Assembly (NCBI GenBank): GCA_020849175.1
Contig: JADLGR010000185.1
Span: forward strand, 1 to 34,676
Direction of reading: 5' to 3'
From: Deltaproteobacteria bacterium
Lineage (GTDB): Bacteria > Myxococcota_A > UBA9160
Length of the DNA stretch: 34,676 nt
Below, piece after piece: positions 26,417 through 34,676 of this stretch. Both the position numbers and the translations under genes were made by a program. Numbering within the stretch: the first letter of the stretch is position 1; every line of letters begins with the position of its first letter. The notes under the pieces are model-generated. The model was not told where the DNA came from and made no database searches. It saw only the letters and a list, made by a program, of their open reading frames with translations.

Positions 26417-27613
26417 TTACAGGAGCTTCTCGATCTCCGACTCGGACAGGCCCGCCTCCTGCAGCACCTGACGAGCATCGGCGTGGAGCCCGGACACGGC
26501 GCGGCGCGTACCGAGTGTCTCACCGTCGATGCGAAACGGCGGCCCCACGGTCTCGAATCGACCTGCCGTCGCGTGCTCGATCTCGTAGAGGTATCCCATC
26601 GCCCGGGCCTGCGGGTCCTCGATGGCCTCTTCGACCCGCTGCACCGGCGCCCAGATGATGCCCGTCGCGTCGAGGACCGAGCGCCACTCGGCAAGGGTCC
26701 GCGCACCGAACACGGCCTCGAGCTCGGCCACCAGCGCCGCCGTGTTCGCCACGCGGCGGAAACCGTCCGCGAAACGCTCATCGCTCTCGAGCTCGGGGCG
26801 CCCGATCGCGCGGCAGAGCTTTCCCCAGTAGGGCTCGGGATCGATCATGACGAGCAGCAGCCAGCGGCCGTCGCGCGTCGGGTAGCTGTTCCAGAGCGGG
26901 TTCGGCGGCGCCTTGCGATCGTGCCGCTTCGCCGGCGCGCGCGTCACGAGCGCGTTGGCGATGTCCGTTCCGAGAATGTGCAGACCCGTCTGCAGGAGCG
27001 AGACCTCGACGTAGCGGCCGCGACCATCGGTGTCGCGAAGGCGCATCGCAGCGAGGATTCCACACACGAGATTCACGGCCGCGGCGTGGTCACCCACGGC
27101 CGGACGCTGCAGCGACGGCGCGACGCCTTCGTCGTGCATGACGTCCATCATTCCCGTTCGCGCCCAGTACGCCGCGTAGTCGAAGGCGGGCCGGTCCGCT
27201 TCCGCGCCCTCTCCACCGTAACCATTGACTGCCCCGACGATGAGGCGTGGCGAACGAGCGAGGAGCGTCTCATGGTCGACGCCGTACTTCTTGCGTCGCG
27301 CCGGGAGAAGGTTCGTGATGACGATCTCGGAGCGATCGATGACCCGCAGCAGCGCCTCGCGCGCTTCACCGCGTCCGAGGTCGAGCATCAGCGAACGCTT
27401 GCCGCGGTTGTCCATCTGAAACGGCGGGTTCTCATCGAAATCGCACGCATAGCCGGCGTAGCGTGGGCGGCTGCGCCGATAGAGCTCGCCCCGCGGCGGT
27501 GATTCGATCTTGACGACCTCGGCGCCGAGGTCAGCGAGCAGCGCCCCGGCCGCCGGAACCGCGACGTAGTTGGCGATCTCGACCACACGGACGCCGGCGA
27601 GGGGAAGGCTCAT
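26417..27613 (-). CDS. CaiB/BaiF family CoA transferase (class III)
   Basis: MSLPLAGVRVVEIANYVAVPAAGALLADLGAEVVKIESPPRGELYR; NRGKRSLMLDL; FDYAAYWARTGMM; GRYVEVSLLQTGLH. Confidence 0.95.
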   Translation of the reverse strand: MSLPLAGVRVVEIANYVAVPAAGALLADLGAEVVKIESPPRGELYRRSRPRYAGYACDFDENPPFQMDNRGKRSLMLDLGRGEAREALLRVIDRSEIVITNLLPARRKKYGVDHETLLARSPRLIVGAVNGYGGEGAEADRPAFDYAAYWARTGMMDVMHDEGVAPSLQRPAVGDHAAAVNLVCGILAAMRLRDTDGRGRYVEVSLLQTGLHILGTDIANALVTRAPAKRHDRKAPPNPLWNSYPTRDGRWLLLVMIDPEPYWGKLCRAIGRPELESDERFADGFRRVANTAALVAELEAVFGARTLAEWRSVLDATGIIWAPVQRVEEAIEDPQARAMGYLYEIEHATAGRFETVGPPFRIDGETLGTRRAVSGLHADARQVLQEAGLSESEIEKLL

Positions 27614-27669
27614 GACGCGTCTCCCTGGAGGTGGCGCTCCAGCGTATCAGGACGCCTCAGCCCGAAGCC

Positions 27670-27689
27670 AGCCGGGCCGGCGCCCGGCT
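27670..27689. terminator. GC-rich perfect hairpin between cupin and CaiB genes
   Basis: AGCCGGGC-CGGC-GCCCGGCT (8-bp stem, 4-nt loop), followed by further GCCGG-rich sequence; no U-tract. Confidence 0.35.
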
Positions 27690-27735
27690 CTGCCGGGCCG
27701 CGGCGCCGGCCGTCCCACGCCCGCGCCCGGGCTCG

Positions 27736-28095
27736 TCACGGCACGATGCGCGAATCCGTCCCGGCGACGCCCGGACCCGGAGCGAGGATCGCGAGCACGA
27801 GCAGGCGCCGCCCTCCCGTGTTGCGGATGCCGTGCGGAACGCCCGCGGGCGCAACGAGCATCTCGCCCTCTCGCATCGCGAGCGCTGCACCCTCGATCAA
27901 GAACTCGCCGCTGCCCTCGACGACGACGTAGATCTTGTCCGTTCCCGTGTGTGCGTGGAGCGCGTGCTCCTGATCCGGCTCGAAGGCGTTCAGTCCGGCG
28001 AGGAGCCGCGGCGACTGGAACAGCGTCGCCTTGCCCATCTTGCTGGCATCGTAGATCGCGTGCTCGGCCGGACGAATCAGCTTCGGGTGGTCCAT
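27736..28095 (-). CDS. Cupin-domain protein
   Basis: FEPDQEHALHAHTGTDKIYVVVEGSGEFLIEG...GEMLVAPAGVPHGIRNTGGRRLLVL. ATG abuts the HAD stop (TAGATG). Confidence 0.88.
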   Translation of the reverse strand: MDHPKLIRPAEHAIYDASKMGKATLFQSPRLLAGLNAFEPDQEHALHAHTGTDKIYVVVEGSGEFLIEGAALAMREGEMLVAPAGVPHGIRNTGGRRLLVLAILAPGPGVAGTDSRIVP

Positions 28096-28836
28096 CTACT
28101 CTCCTCTTGCCGCGAGAATCACCCGCGCAACGGTACCCACGTCGGCGAACTTCGCGCACGGCGGCTCGAGCCAGTCGCCGTGCGGATCGAGCAGCACCGC
28201 GTGCAGACCCGCGCGCTGCGCACCGACGACGTCGATCGCATGCAGGTCTCCCACGTGCAGCGTTCGGTGCGGTACGCGCCCGGACCGCGCGAGCGCGTGA
28301 CGAAAGATCGCGGGATCGGGCTTCTCGGCGCCGACCAGCGCCGAATCGACGACGTCGTCGAGCAGATCGCGCAGACCCGCGTCGCGCAGCTTGCGCTCGA
28401 TGCTCCCGTCCGAGTTGCTGACGACCACGAGGGCGAGCCCGGCAGCGCGCAGTCGTGCGAGGCTCTCGGGGATGTCCGCCGGGACGCGAGACCAGAGCCG
28501 GTCGCTTCCGCCGGGGCTTCGAAGCGCTGCTGCGAGCTGCGACACGAAGTGCGAACGCCGCTGCGACCCCACCTCCGGTGCGAGCCCGGCGTCGAGCATG
28601 CACTCGAGGTAGGCCGTCATCGTGTCGGGCGCCTCCGTCGAGCGACCGGCGGCGAGCAGTCGGTCGAGCCGGGGCCGGGCCGCCGCCTCGGCGCGTGCGA
28701 GCCGCGCGGCGTCGAGCACGAATCCGAGCTCCGCGGCGCACGTCTCGACGAATGCGTGGTCCCAGTGAACGAGGGTGTTTCCGGCGTCGAAGAAGACGGC
28801 TTCGAGCTCACCGAACGGAATCTGCTGCGAAGACAC
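28096..28836 (-). CDS. HAD-superfamily hydrolase
   Basis: LEAVFFDAGNTLVHWDHA (DxxxT variant), LVVVSNSDGS, GAEKPDPAIFRHAL, LHVGDLHAIDVVGAQRAG. Confidence 0.92.
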   Translation of the reverse strand: MSSQQIPFGELEAVFFDAGNTLVHWDHAFVETCAAELGFVLDAARLARAEAAARPRLDRLLAAGRSTEAPDTMTAYLECMLDAGLAPEVGSQRRSHFVSQLAAALRSPGGSDRLWSRVPADIPESLARLRAAGLALVVVSNSDGSIERKLRDAGLRDLLDDVVDSALVGAEKPDPAIFRHALARSGRVPHRTLHVGDLHAIDVVGAQRAGLHAVLLDPHGDWLEPPCAKFADVGTVARVILAARGE

Positions 28837-28924
28837 ACCGGCTCCCCGTGCTGCCGCGGCCGACGGCAGGGCGGTAGCATGCGACGCACGCGCACCGGCG
28901 GCAACGCGCGCAGGAGGTCACCTC

Positions 28925-29332
28925 GTGCTCTGGCTCCTCTGTGCGGCGATCGGTCTTCTCGCGGGAACTCTCGGGGGATTGCTCGGCGTGGGCGGCGGCG
29001 TCGTGCTGGTTCCGGCCTTCACGCGCCTGCTCGGCTTCTCGGTGAAGCAGGCGATCGGAACGTCGATGGGAGTGATCCTGTTCACGGCCATCTCCGCGTC
29101 GTGGCGCCACTGGCAGCTCGGCCACCTCCGGCCCGACATCGTCGTCGTCGTCGCGGCGCTCTCGATGGCCGGCGCCTGGCTGGGAGCGAGCCTCTCTTCG
29201 CAGATCTCCGAGCGGGCGCTGCGCATCGTGTTCGCGCTCTTCCTGATCGTGACTGCCGCCGACATGCTCGCCAGCGCGTTGCGGATGGACGGCGAGCCGC
29301 CGGCGGCGTCGCAGGCCGGAGTCGGGCGGTAG
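28925..29332 (+). CDS. TauE/SafE-type (sulfite exporter) membrane protein, half-size
   Basis: GTG start after AGGAGG; IGLLAGTLGGLLGVGGGVVLVPAFTRLLGFSVKQAIGTSMGVILFTAISASWRHWQLGHL; 135 aa. Confidence 0.8.
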   Translation: MLWLLCAAIGLLAGTLGGLLGVGGGVVLVPAFTRLLGFSVKQAIGTSMGVILFTAISASWRHWQLGHLRPDIVVVVAALSMAGAWLGASLSSQISERALRIVFALFLIVTAADMLASALRMDGEPPAASQAGVGR

Positions 29333-29348
29333 TCGCGCGTCGAGGCGG

Positions 29349-31031
29349 TCAGTCCACGCGAAAGCGCGCCAGCGCCGCGTGCGCTCGTGCGAGCTCGGCG
29401 TCGATCCGCGGCGCATCCCAGTCGAGCTCCGCCGCCATGAGGCGCGCCGTTCGCTCGATCGCCGCGTCATCGAGCGGCGATGCGAGCGAGAGCTCGGTCC
29501 TTCGTAGCAGGACGTCGTCGAGATGAAGCGCCATCTCCTCCCGAACCGCCCTCACCACCTCGGCGCCGATCACCCAAGAGCCCTCCTGCAACACGGTCGC
29601 GAGCTCGGGGCGCTGCTCCGCGAGCGCGAAGAGATCGCGTGCGCGTGTCCCGAAGCTCCGCAACAGGTGCTCGCCCGAAGCCGCGTCGAGACACGCGGGC
29701 AGCGAGGCGCGCTGCTCGTCCAAGAACTCCTCGTGGCGCTCGAACTCGCTCCCCGGAAGGCGAACGCCGCGAAGCGACGGCATCGCCTGCGGTCGCCCGA
29801 GCTTTCGGCACGCGAGCGTCACGCCGCGCGCGGCGACGGCGCGCGCCGCCGTCCACTTGACGCCGATCAGGGTGATCAGTCCCTCGACCGGTTCTTCCCG
29901 CGCGTGATCGATCACGCGTGAGCGCTTCTCGAGCTCGACCTCGTCCGCGCCGAGCGATGCCGCGCTCTGTGGCAGCATTCCACCGTAGACGCCGATCACG
30001 TCGTCCCTGCGAACTGCGAACGGAGGATAGGCCGCGTTCACCTCGTCGACGAAGAGACGAACGTCGTCACGCGTGATCCGAAACTCGTCCGGATCTCCGC
30101 GCCACGGCAGGTGGCGCGTTCCGATCAGTGAGAGGTCGTGCCAGGGAACGACGAAGAACAGGCGTCGCCCCGCGGGCACCACGGCATCGCGATCGCGAAG
30201 CTCCTCGCGACCTTCGAGGCCCACGGCCGCTTCCGGCCGCAGGCGGCGCGTCACGAGATTGAAAGCCTTCGACGCGAGGAAACGGGGCGGCGCCGGCCGC
30301 GCGACGAGACGCGCGAGCAGCGAATCGGCCCAGGGACCGGCGGCATTGAGCACGACGCGTGCGTGGATGGCGTGTGCGGCTCCGGACTCGGTGTCGCGCA
30401 CGCGAACGCCCTCGACTCGGTGCGCCGTTCCGATCGGCTCCACCACCTCCGCGCGGTTGGCGGCGGCGGCGCCCGCGCTCGTGGCCGCCGCGAGCAGCGC
30501 GAGCAGCAGGCGCTCCGTGCTGTAGCTCTGGCAGTCCCACCAGCGTGCCGCGCCGGTGATGCCGGCACCGGCGAGGCCCGGCAGCAGCTCGAGCGCCTCC
30601 GCCCGCCACAAGACGCGCCCGCGCGGAATGCGCTTCTTCGGATCGCCACGCGGGCTGCGGCGCAGACCGAGAACGTCGTTCGCGAGCAGCGCGATCGCCA
30701 TCGCCTCACGACTTCGAAGCGCGCGACCGTGGGTCGGCATCACGAACGGGATCGGGCTCACGAGATGCGGTGCGAGCTCGAGAAAGCGCCGGCGCTCGGA
30801 GACCGCCTCGAAGAAGCGCGGCAGGTGCGCATGCTGCAGGTAGCGAAGGCCTCCGTGAATCACCTTGAGGCTCTGCGACGACGTCGCGCCGCCGAAGTCG
30901 TCCCTTTCGAGCAGGCACACCGCGAGGCCACGCCGCGCCGCCTCCCACGCCGCGCACACGCCGTAGATGCCTCCACCGACGATCGCGAGGTCCCACTGCC
31001 GCGCGGCGATCGCGGCGAGATCGCGCTTCAT
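29349..31031 (-). CDS. GlpD-like FAD-dependent oxidoreductase (second copy)
   Basis: ATG at 31031 (MKRDLAAIAARQWDLAIVGGGIYGVCAAWEAARRG); TSSQSLKVIHGGLRYLQHAHL; FVVPWHDLSLIGTRHLPW; GLITLIGVKWTAARAVAARGV. Confidence 0.88.
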   Translation of the reverse strand: MKRDLAAIAARQWDLAIVGGGIYGVCAAWEAARRGLAVCLLERDDFGGATSSQSLKVIHGGLRYLQHAHLPRFFEAVSERRRFLELAPHLVSPIPFVMPTHGRALRSREAMAIALLANDVLGLRRSPRGDPKKRIPRGRVLWRAEALELLPGLAGAGITGAARWWDCQSYSTERLLLALLAAATSAGAAAANRAEVVEPIGTAHRVEGVRVRDTESGAAHAIHARVVLNAAGPWADSLLARLVARPAPPRFLASKAFNLVTRRLRPEAAVGLEGREELRDRDAVVPAGRRLFFVVPWHDLSLIGTRHLPWRGDPDEFRITRDDVRLFVDEVNAAYPPFAVRRDDVIGVYGGMLPQSAASLGADEVELEKRSRVIDHAREEPVEGLITLIGVKWTAARAVAARGVTLACRKLGRPQAMPSLRGVRLPGSEFERHEEFLDEQRASLPACLDAASGEHLLRSFGTRARDLFALAEQRPELATVLQEGSWVIGAEVVRAVREEMALHLDDVLLRRTELSLASPLDDAAIERTARLMAAELDWDAPRIDAELARAHAALARFRVD

Positions 31032-32947
31032 GCGACCTCCCCCCGCGACAGCCAGCGCTCGGGAAGAAGGAAGCGGCGGCGCCAGAGCTGGAAGACCATG
31101 AGGCTCCAGAGTAGATGGCTGTGGTTCGTCCGGCCCTCTTCGTGCTCGCGAACGAGCCGCGTGACCGCCGGCGGCTCGAACAGGCCCGTCGCGTGCAGCT
31201 CCGACTCGGCGAGCAGCTCGTGCATCAGCGGATTCCACTCGCGGGCGAGCCACGTCTTCATCGGCATGCTGAAGCCCTGCTTTCCGCGCCGCAGGATGAC
31301 GGGCGGTAGATCGCGTGCGTACGCGCGCCGCAGCAGCCACTTGCGCTCGCCGCGTCGCCAGAGCAGCCGGCTCGGAATCCGCAGCGCGAGGTCGATCACC
31401 TCGTTGTCGAGATAGGGAACGCGCGTCTCGAGCGACGGCGCCATTCCCATGAGATCGACCTTCGCGAGAATGTTCTCCGGAAGATAGAAGGTCGTGTCAC
31501 AGAAACGCTGGCGCTGCGAGCGGTCGGCGCCGCCGTTCTCGAGATGCGCCAGGGCGGCGCGCGCGGCACCGTCGCCGACCTCGGCGAGCACCTCCGGCCG
31601 ATACAGGGCGCACCGCGGCTCCGGCGACAGGAACGTCATCCATCGCAGGTGCTGCCACGCCGCCGGCAGGGCCGCGCCTTCGAGAAAGCGCTTCAGACTG
31701 CTTCGCAGGTCCTTCTTCGCCTGCGTTTCGGGAAGGCGAGCACCGAGCGCGAAGATCGTACGCCGCAGCCAGACCGGCAGCCGATCGGTCGTCGCAGCAG
31801 CGATGCGGTCGGCGAGATACGCGTCGTAGCCTGCGAAGAGCTCGTCCCCGCCGTCTCCGCTGAGCGTCACGGTCACGTGACGCCGCGCGACGCGCGAGAC
31901 GAGGAGCGTCGGAAAGACCGAGAAGTCACCGATCGGCTGATCCATGTGCTCGATCACGTCGCTCACCAGGTCGAGATAGCTCGGCTCGAGCACTTCTTCG
32001 TGGTGCTCGGTCTCGCAATGCGATGCAACGAGGCGAGCGAAGGGGAGCTCGTCGTAGCTCCGGTTGCGAAATCCGATCGAGAAGGTCTTCACGGGCCGCA
32101 CGCTGGCGCGGCGCATCGCGCTCACGAGGATCGACGAGTCGATGCCGCCCGAGAGAAAAGCCCCGAGCGGAACGTCGCTCACCATCTGCCGCGAAACGGC
32201 CGCGTCGAGCGTTGCGCGCAGGTCCTCGGCCCAGTCGGATTCGGAGCGCTGGCCGTCGCCGGACCGAGGCTGCGCCGAATCGGCGAGCGTCCAGAAGCGG
32301 CCGAGGGTCATCTCTCCCCGCTCCCAGACGAGCCAGCCGCCGGGCGCGAGCTTACGGACGTCCCGGAGCAGCGTCGTCGGGCTCGCCGTGTACTCGAAGG
32401 TGAGGAGCTGGTCGAGACCAGCCAGATCGACTTCGCGCGTGCTCCCGCCTGCAGCGAGGATGCACTTCACCTCCGATCCGAAGTAGAGCGTCCCGTCCCG
32501 AACCGACCAGAACAGCGGCTTGATCCCGACTCGGTCGCGCGCCAGCACGAGACGCCTCGCGCTGTCGTCCCAGAGCGCGATGGCGAACATGCCGTTCAGG
32601 CGCCGGGGAAACTCGAGCCCGTGCTCCTCGTAGAGGTGAGGGATCACCTCGGTGTCGCTTCGTGTCTCGAAGCGGTGGCCCTTCGCTTCGAGCTCGTCTC
32701 GTAGCTCGCGGAAGTTGTAGATCTCGCCGTTGAAGACGACCTGTACGCTCCCGGTCTCGTTGCCCATCGGCTGTTGGCCGGTGACGAGGTCGATGACGGC
32801 GAGACGCCGCATGCCGAGTGCGACGCCGGGCCGGGTGAGCAGGCCCTCTCCGTCGGGGCCGCGATGGACGATGCTGCGACACATGCGCCGAACGAGCGCC
32901 GCATCCGGCGCCTCGCCGCGCGTCGCGATGCCACAGATGCCGCACAC
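31028..32947 (-). CDS. asnB: Asparagine synthase (glutamine-hydrolysing) family protein
   Basis: GTG start at 32947 giving (M)CGICGIATRG with N-terminal Cys of class II amidotransferases; VVFNGEIYNFRELR; GAFLSGGIDSSILVSAM; TLSGDGGDELFAGYDAY. Confidence 0.92.
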   Translation of the reverse strand: MCGICGIATRGEAPDAALVRRMCRSIVHRGPDGEGLLTRPGVALGMRRLAVIDLVTGQQPMGNETGSVQVVFNGEIYNFRELRDELEAKGHRFETRSDTEVIPHLYEEHGLEFPRRLNGMFAIALWDDSARRLVLARDRVGIKPLFWSVRDGTLYFGSEVKCILAAGGSTREVDLAGLDQLLTFEYTASPTTLLRDVRKLAPGGWLVWERGEMTLGRFWTLADSAQPRSGDGQRSESDWAEDLRATLDAAVSRQMVSDVPLGAFLSGGIDSSILVSAMRRASVRPVKTFSIGFRNRSYDELPFARLVASHCETEHHEEVLEPSYLDLVSDVIEHMDQPIGDFSVFPTLLVSRVARRHVTVTLSGDGGDELFAGYDAYLADRIAAATTDRLPVWLRRTIFALGARLPETQAKKDLRSSLKRFLEGAALPAAWQHLRWMTFLSPEPRCALYRPEVLAEVGDGAARAALAHLENGGADRSQRQRFCDTTFYLPENILAKVDLMGMAPSLETRVPYLDNEVIDLALRIPSRLLWRRGERKWLLRRAYARDLPPVILRRGKQGFSMPMKTWLAREWNPLMHELLAESELHATGLFEPPAVTRLVREHEEGRTNHSHLLWSLMVFQLWRRRFLLPERWLSRGEVA

Positions 32948-32955
32948 CGCCCGGC

Positions 32956-33819
32956 CTAGGCCGTGCGCCTTCGGCGCCGCTTGCGAAGCTGCATCGCGAT
33001 CTGGTTGCGAACGAACCGGACGGGACGCTCCGGTCGTCCGAACGGCCGGATCTCGGCGGCCTGTGCGCGCAGGTGAGCGACGAGGCTCGCCGCCGGGCGG
33101 TCCGGGTCGAGATCCATCCGTGTCGTGAAGCCGAAGCTCCCGGCCCGCGTCGCCTCGTGCGCAAACGGCAGTGGATCGGTCCCCGGCAGTACGTCGAGAC
33201 CGCACCGTCGCGCCTCCGCGAAGTGGCGCGGCTCTCCCCAGAATCGCGGCCGGCTGCTCTCGTCGCCGAGATGCAGCGCTCCCGGACGCGCCTGTCGAAG
33301 GATTCGTGACAGCAGGCGCCCGCGCGCGCCGAGCCACTTGCCCGGCCCCCACGGAATGACCGCCACCGCGCCCAGCGCGCGCGCGCGATCGAGCGTCTCG
33401 CCGATCGGGAGACCGTCCGGGATTCGCCCCGCGCAGCACAGCGTCAGCACCTCGAGATCTTCGGCGCACGCCACCTGCCTGCCTGCCACGAGGAGCAGCT
33501 CGCGATCGCCCGCGCGAGCCGTGACCGACACCGCCTCACCGGTCGGTGCGAAGCGCCACGAGCCGGCCGTCGCGAGGCCGTCCTGCCCCGACGGCGACGA
33601 CGCCGCAGCCGCGAGCTTCGTGAACCAGTCGTCGGGCTCGGCTTCGCTTAGCAGCAGGACGGCGCGAACGTTCTCGCCGCCGCCGGTCGCACGCCCGGCC
33701 GCGGAGAGCGCCGCGAAGGCGTGGTCGAGCATCGGGGCGAGCGGGTGGCAGTCGTGAATGTGGACGTGTGCGTCGATCGACACGATATCGTGTAGATCCG
33801 AAGGGGCTTTCGCCGTCAT
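32956..33819 (-). CDS. Metal-dependent hydrolase-like (amidohydrolase/PHP-type) protein
   Basis: N-terminal SIDAHVHIHDCHPLAP resembles the HxH start of amidohydrolase/PHP barrels; later GALHLGDES and LDVLPGTDPLPF. No full motif set recognised. Confidence 0.5.
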   Translation of the reverse strand: MTAKAPSDLHDIVSIDAHVHIHDCHPLAPMLDHAFAALSAAGRATGGGENVRAVLLLSEAEPDDWFTKLAAAASSPSGQDGLATAGSWRFAPTGEAVSVTARAGDRELLLVAGRQVACAEDLEVLTLCCAGRIPDGLPIGETLDRARALGAVAVIPWGPGKWLGARGRLLSRILRQARPGALHLGDESSRPRFWGEPRHFAEARRCGLDVLPGTDPLPFAHEATRAGSFGFTTRMDLDPDRPAASLVAHLRAQAAEIRPFGRPERPVRFVRNQIAMQLRKRRRRRTA

Positions 33820-34676
33820 GGTTTCCGCTGCTCCGCACCGTTCACGAAGGTGTCGGGAAGCGCCTTCGGCGGACAGTCGACCGCCAGCCGATCGCGCGGT
33901 GTGTGCCAGCGGAAGGCTACGATTCCCGACTCTGGAGGCAGAGCGACCGGCTCACCACGCTCGAGGAGAAACGCCCGCGTCTCCTTCGGAACGAAGTACG
34001 GCGTATCGAGCGCGAACTGCTGCGCGACGACGAGACCGGTCTCGCTGCACGCCATGATCCGCTCGAGCGATTGCGGCTCGCTCACCATCGGACGGTCGAT
34101 CTTTCGGTCGATCGAGAACTCGGGACGCGGCCCTACGTCGGAGGGTCGGTCCTCGTGGAGATGGTCGCGGTCGAGGACGTAGTCGAGACGATCGAGGTAG
34201 TAGATCGCCTTGAGATCATCCGTCGCGACGACGGCGCCGGCCTCCTGTGCGAGCGGCCGCAAGACCGGCGCAGCACGACTCCAGGAGAGCGTGACCGCGC
34301 CCTGTCCCGGGTGCCGCAGGGTCGGATCCGCCAGCAACCCGCGCGCCGAGCGAACGAGCGCCGGGTGCGAGAGCGCAGCGAAAGTGACGACGCCGCCGAG
34401 GACGGCGCCGCGCAGAGCGCGCGCGAGGCGCGGGCGCTCTCGGAGCACGGCGCTTCGGCCGAGCAGGTCATCGACGAGGCCGGCCAGCGGACCGGCGACA
34501 CGCGCGACGGCGAGACCGATCACGACGAAGAAGAACGGCATCGCGTAGAAGAGGTATCGCTGCGCCTTCCACGCGAGAAGCGACTGTACGACGAACGCCG
34601 TGCCGAAGACCGACAGGGAGAGCAGGGCCGGCCGGGTCTGGCGCGAGACGGCGAGCACGGCGGCGACCGCGAAGCC
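33816..34676 (-). CDS. Integral membrane glycosyltransferase-like protein (ArnT/PMT family-like), C-terminal part; truncated by window end
   Basis: VFGTAFVVQSLLAWKAQRYLFYAMPFFFVVIGLAVARVAG, membrane segments with KxxRY-P pattern, then a soluble tail. N-terminus lies beyond the window. Confidence 0.5.
   Translation of the reverse strand, partial: GFAVAAVLAVSRQTRPALLSLSVFGTAFVVQSLLAWKAQRYLFYAMPFFFVVIGLAVARVAGPLAGLVDDLLGRSAVLRERPRLARALRGAVLGGVVTFAALSHPALVRSARGLLADPTLRHPGQGAVTLSWSRAAPVLRPLAQEAGAVVATDDLKAIYYLDRLDYVLDRDHLHEDRPSDVGPRPEFSIDRKIDRPMVSEPQSLERIMACSETGLVVAQQFALDTPYFVPKETRAFLLERGEPVALPPESGIVAFRWHTPRDRLAVDCPPKALPDTFVNGAEQRKP

Noticed and set aside
33780-33793. 14-bp perfect palindrome ACACGATATCGTGT
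   Set aside because: Lies inside the coding start of the HVH-hydrolase-like gene and reads as normal codons (DIV). A partial match (CACGATATC) between the divergent SDRs near 21200 is too short to claim a shared operator.
1-34676. CRISPR arrays, tRNA/rRNA genes, IS elements, phage genes
   Set aside because: Looked for regular spaced repeats, tRNA-like segments and transposase/integrase motifs; none could be supported.

Overview
High-GC bacterial chromosomal window (about 34.7 kb) carrying roughly 25 genes. No tRNA, rRNA, CRISPR array, transposase or phage gene could be supported. From left to right: (i) a SAM methyltransferase and a UbiA-type prenyltransferase; (ii) a GlpD-type FAD glycerol-3-phosphate dehydrogenase; (iii) a divergent exported-hydrolase cluster at about 3.8-13.5 kb, made of a penicillin-acylase lipoprotein, two PEP-CTERM proteins, a neutral-ceramidase-like protein, a HEAT-repeat protein and a large alpha/beta-hydrolase-like lipoprotein; (iv) an M1 aminopeptidase; (v) an aromatic meta-cleavage operon (MhpA-like monooxygenase, type I extradiol dioxygenase, FAH-family hydrolase); (vi) endonuclease V plus two SDRs; (vii) 2-oxoglutarate dehydrogenase E1; (viii) an NtrC-like regulator with a degenerate AAA+ core; (ix) a CaiB-type CoA transferase, cupin, HAD hydrolase and half-size TauE/SafE protein; (x) a tightly coupled operon of ArnT/PMT-like membrane protein (cut by the window end), 'HVH' metal-hydrolase-like protein, asparagine synthase and a second GlpD-like protein. 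The best candidate for something undescribed is cluster iii. Two of its enzymes share an N-terminal module of about 105 aa directly after a lipoprotein-like Cys, and two PEP-CTERM genes are stop/start-fused to a downstream hydrolase. One of those fusions appears to use a CTG start codon. All functional assignments come from reading motifs; no database search was run.
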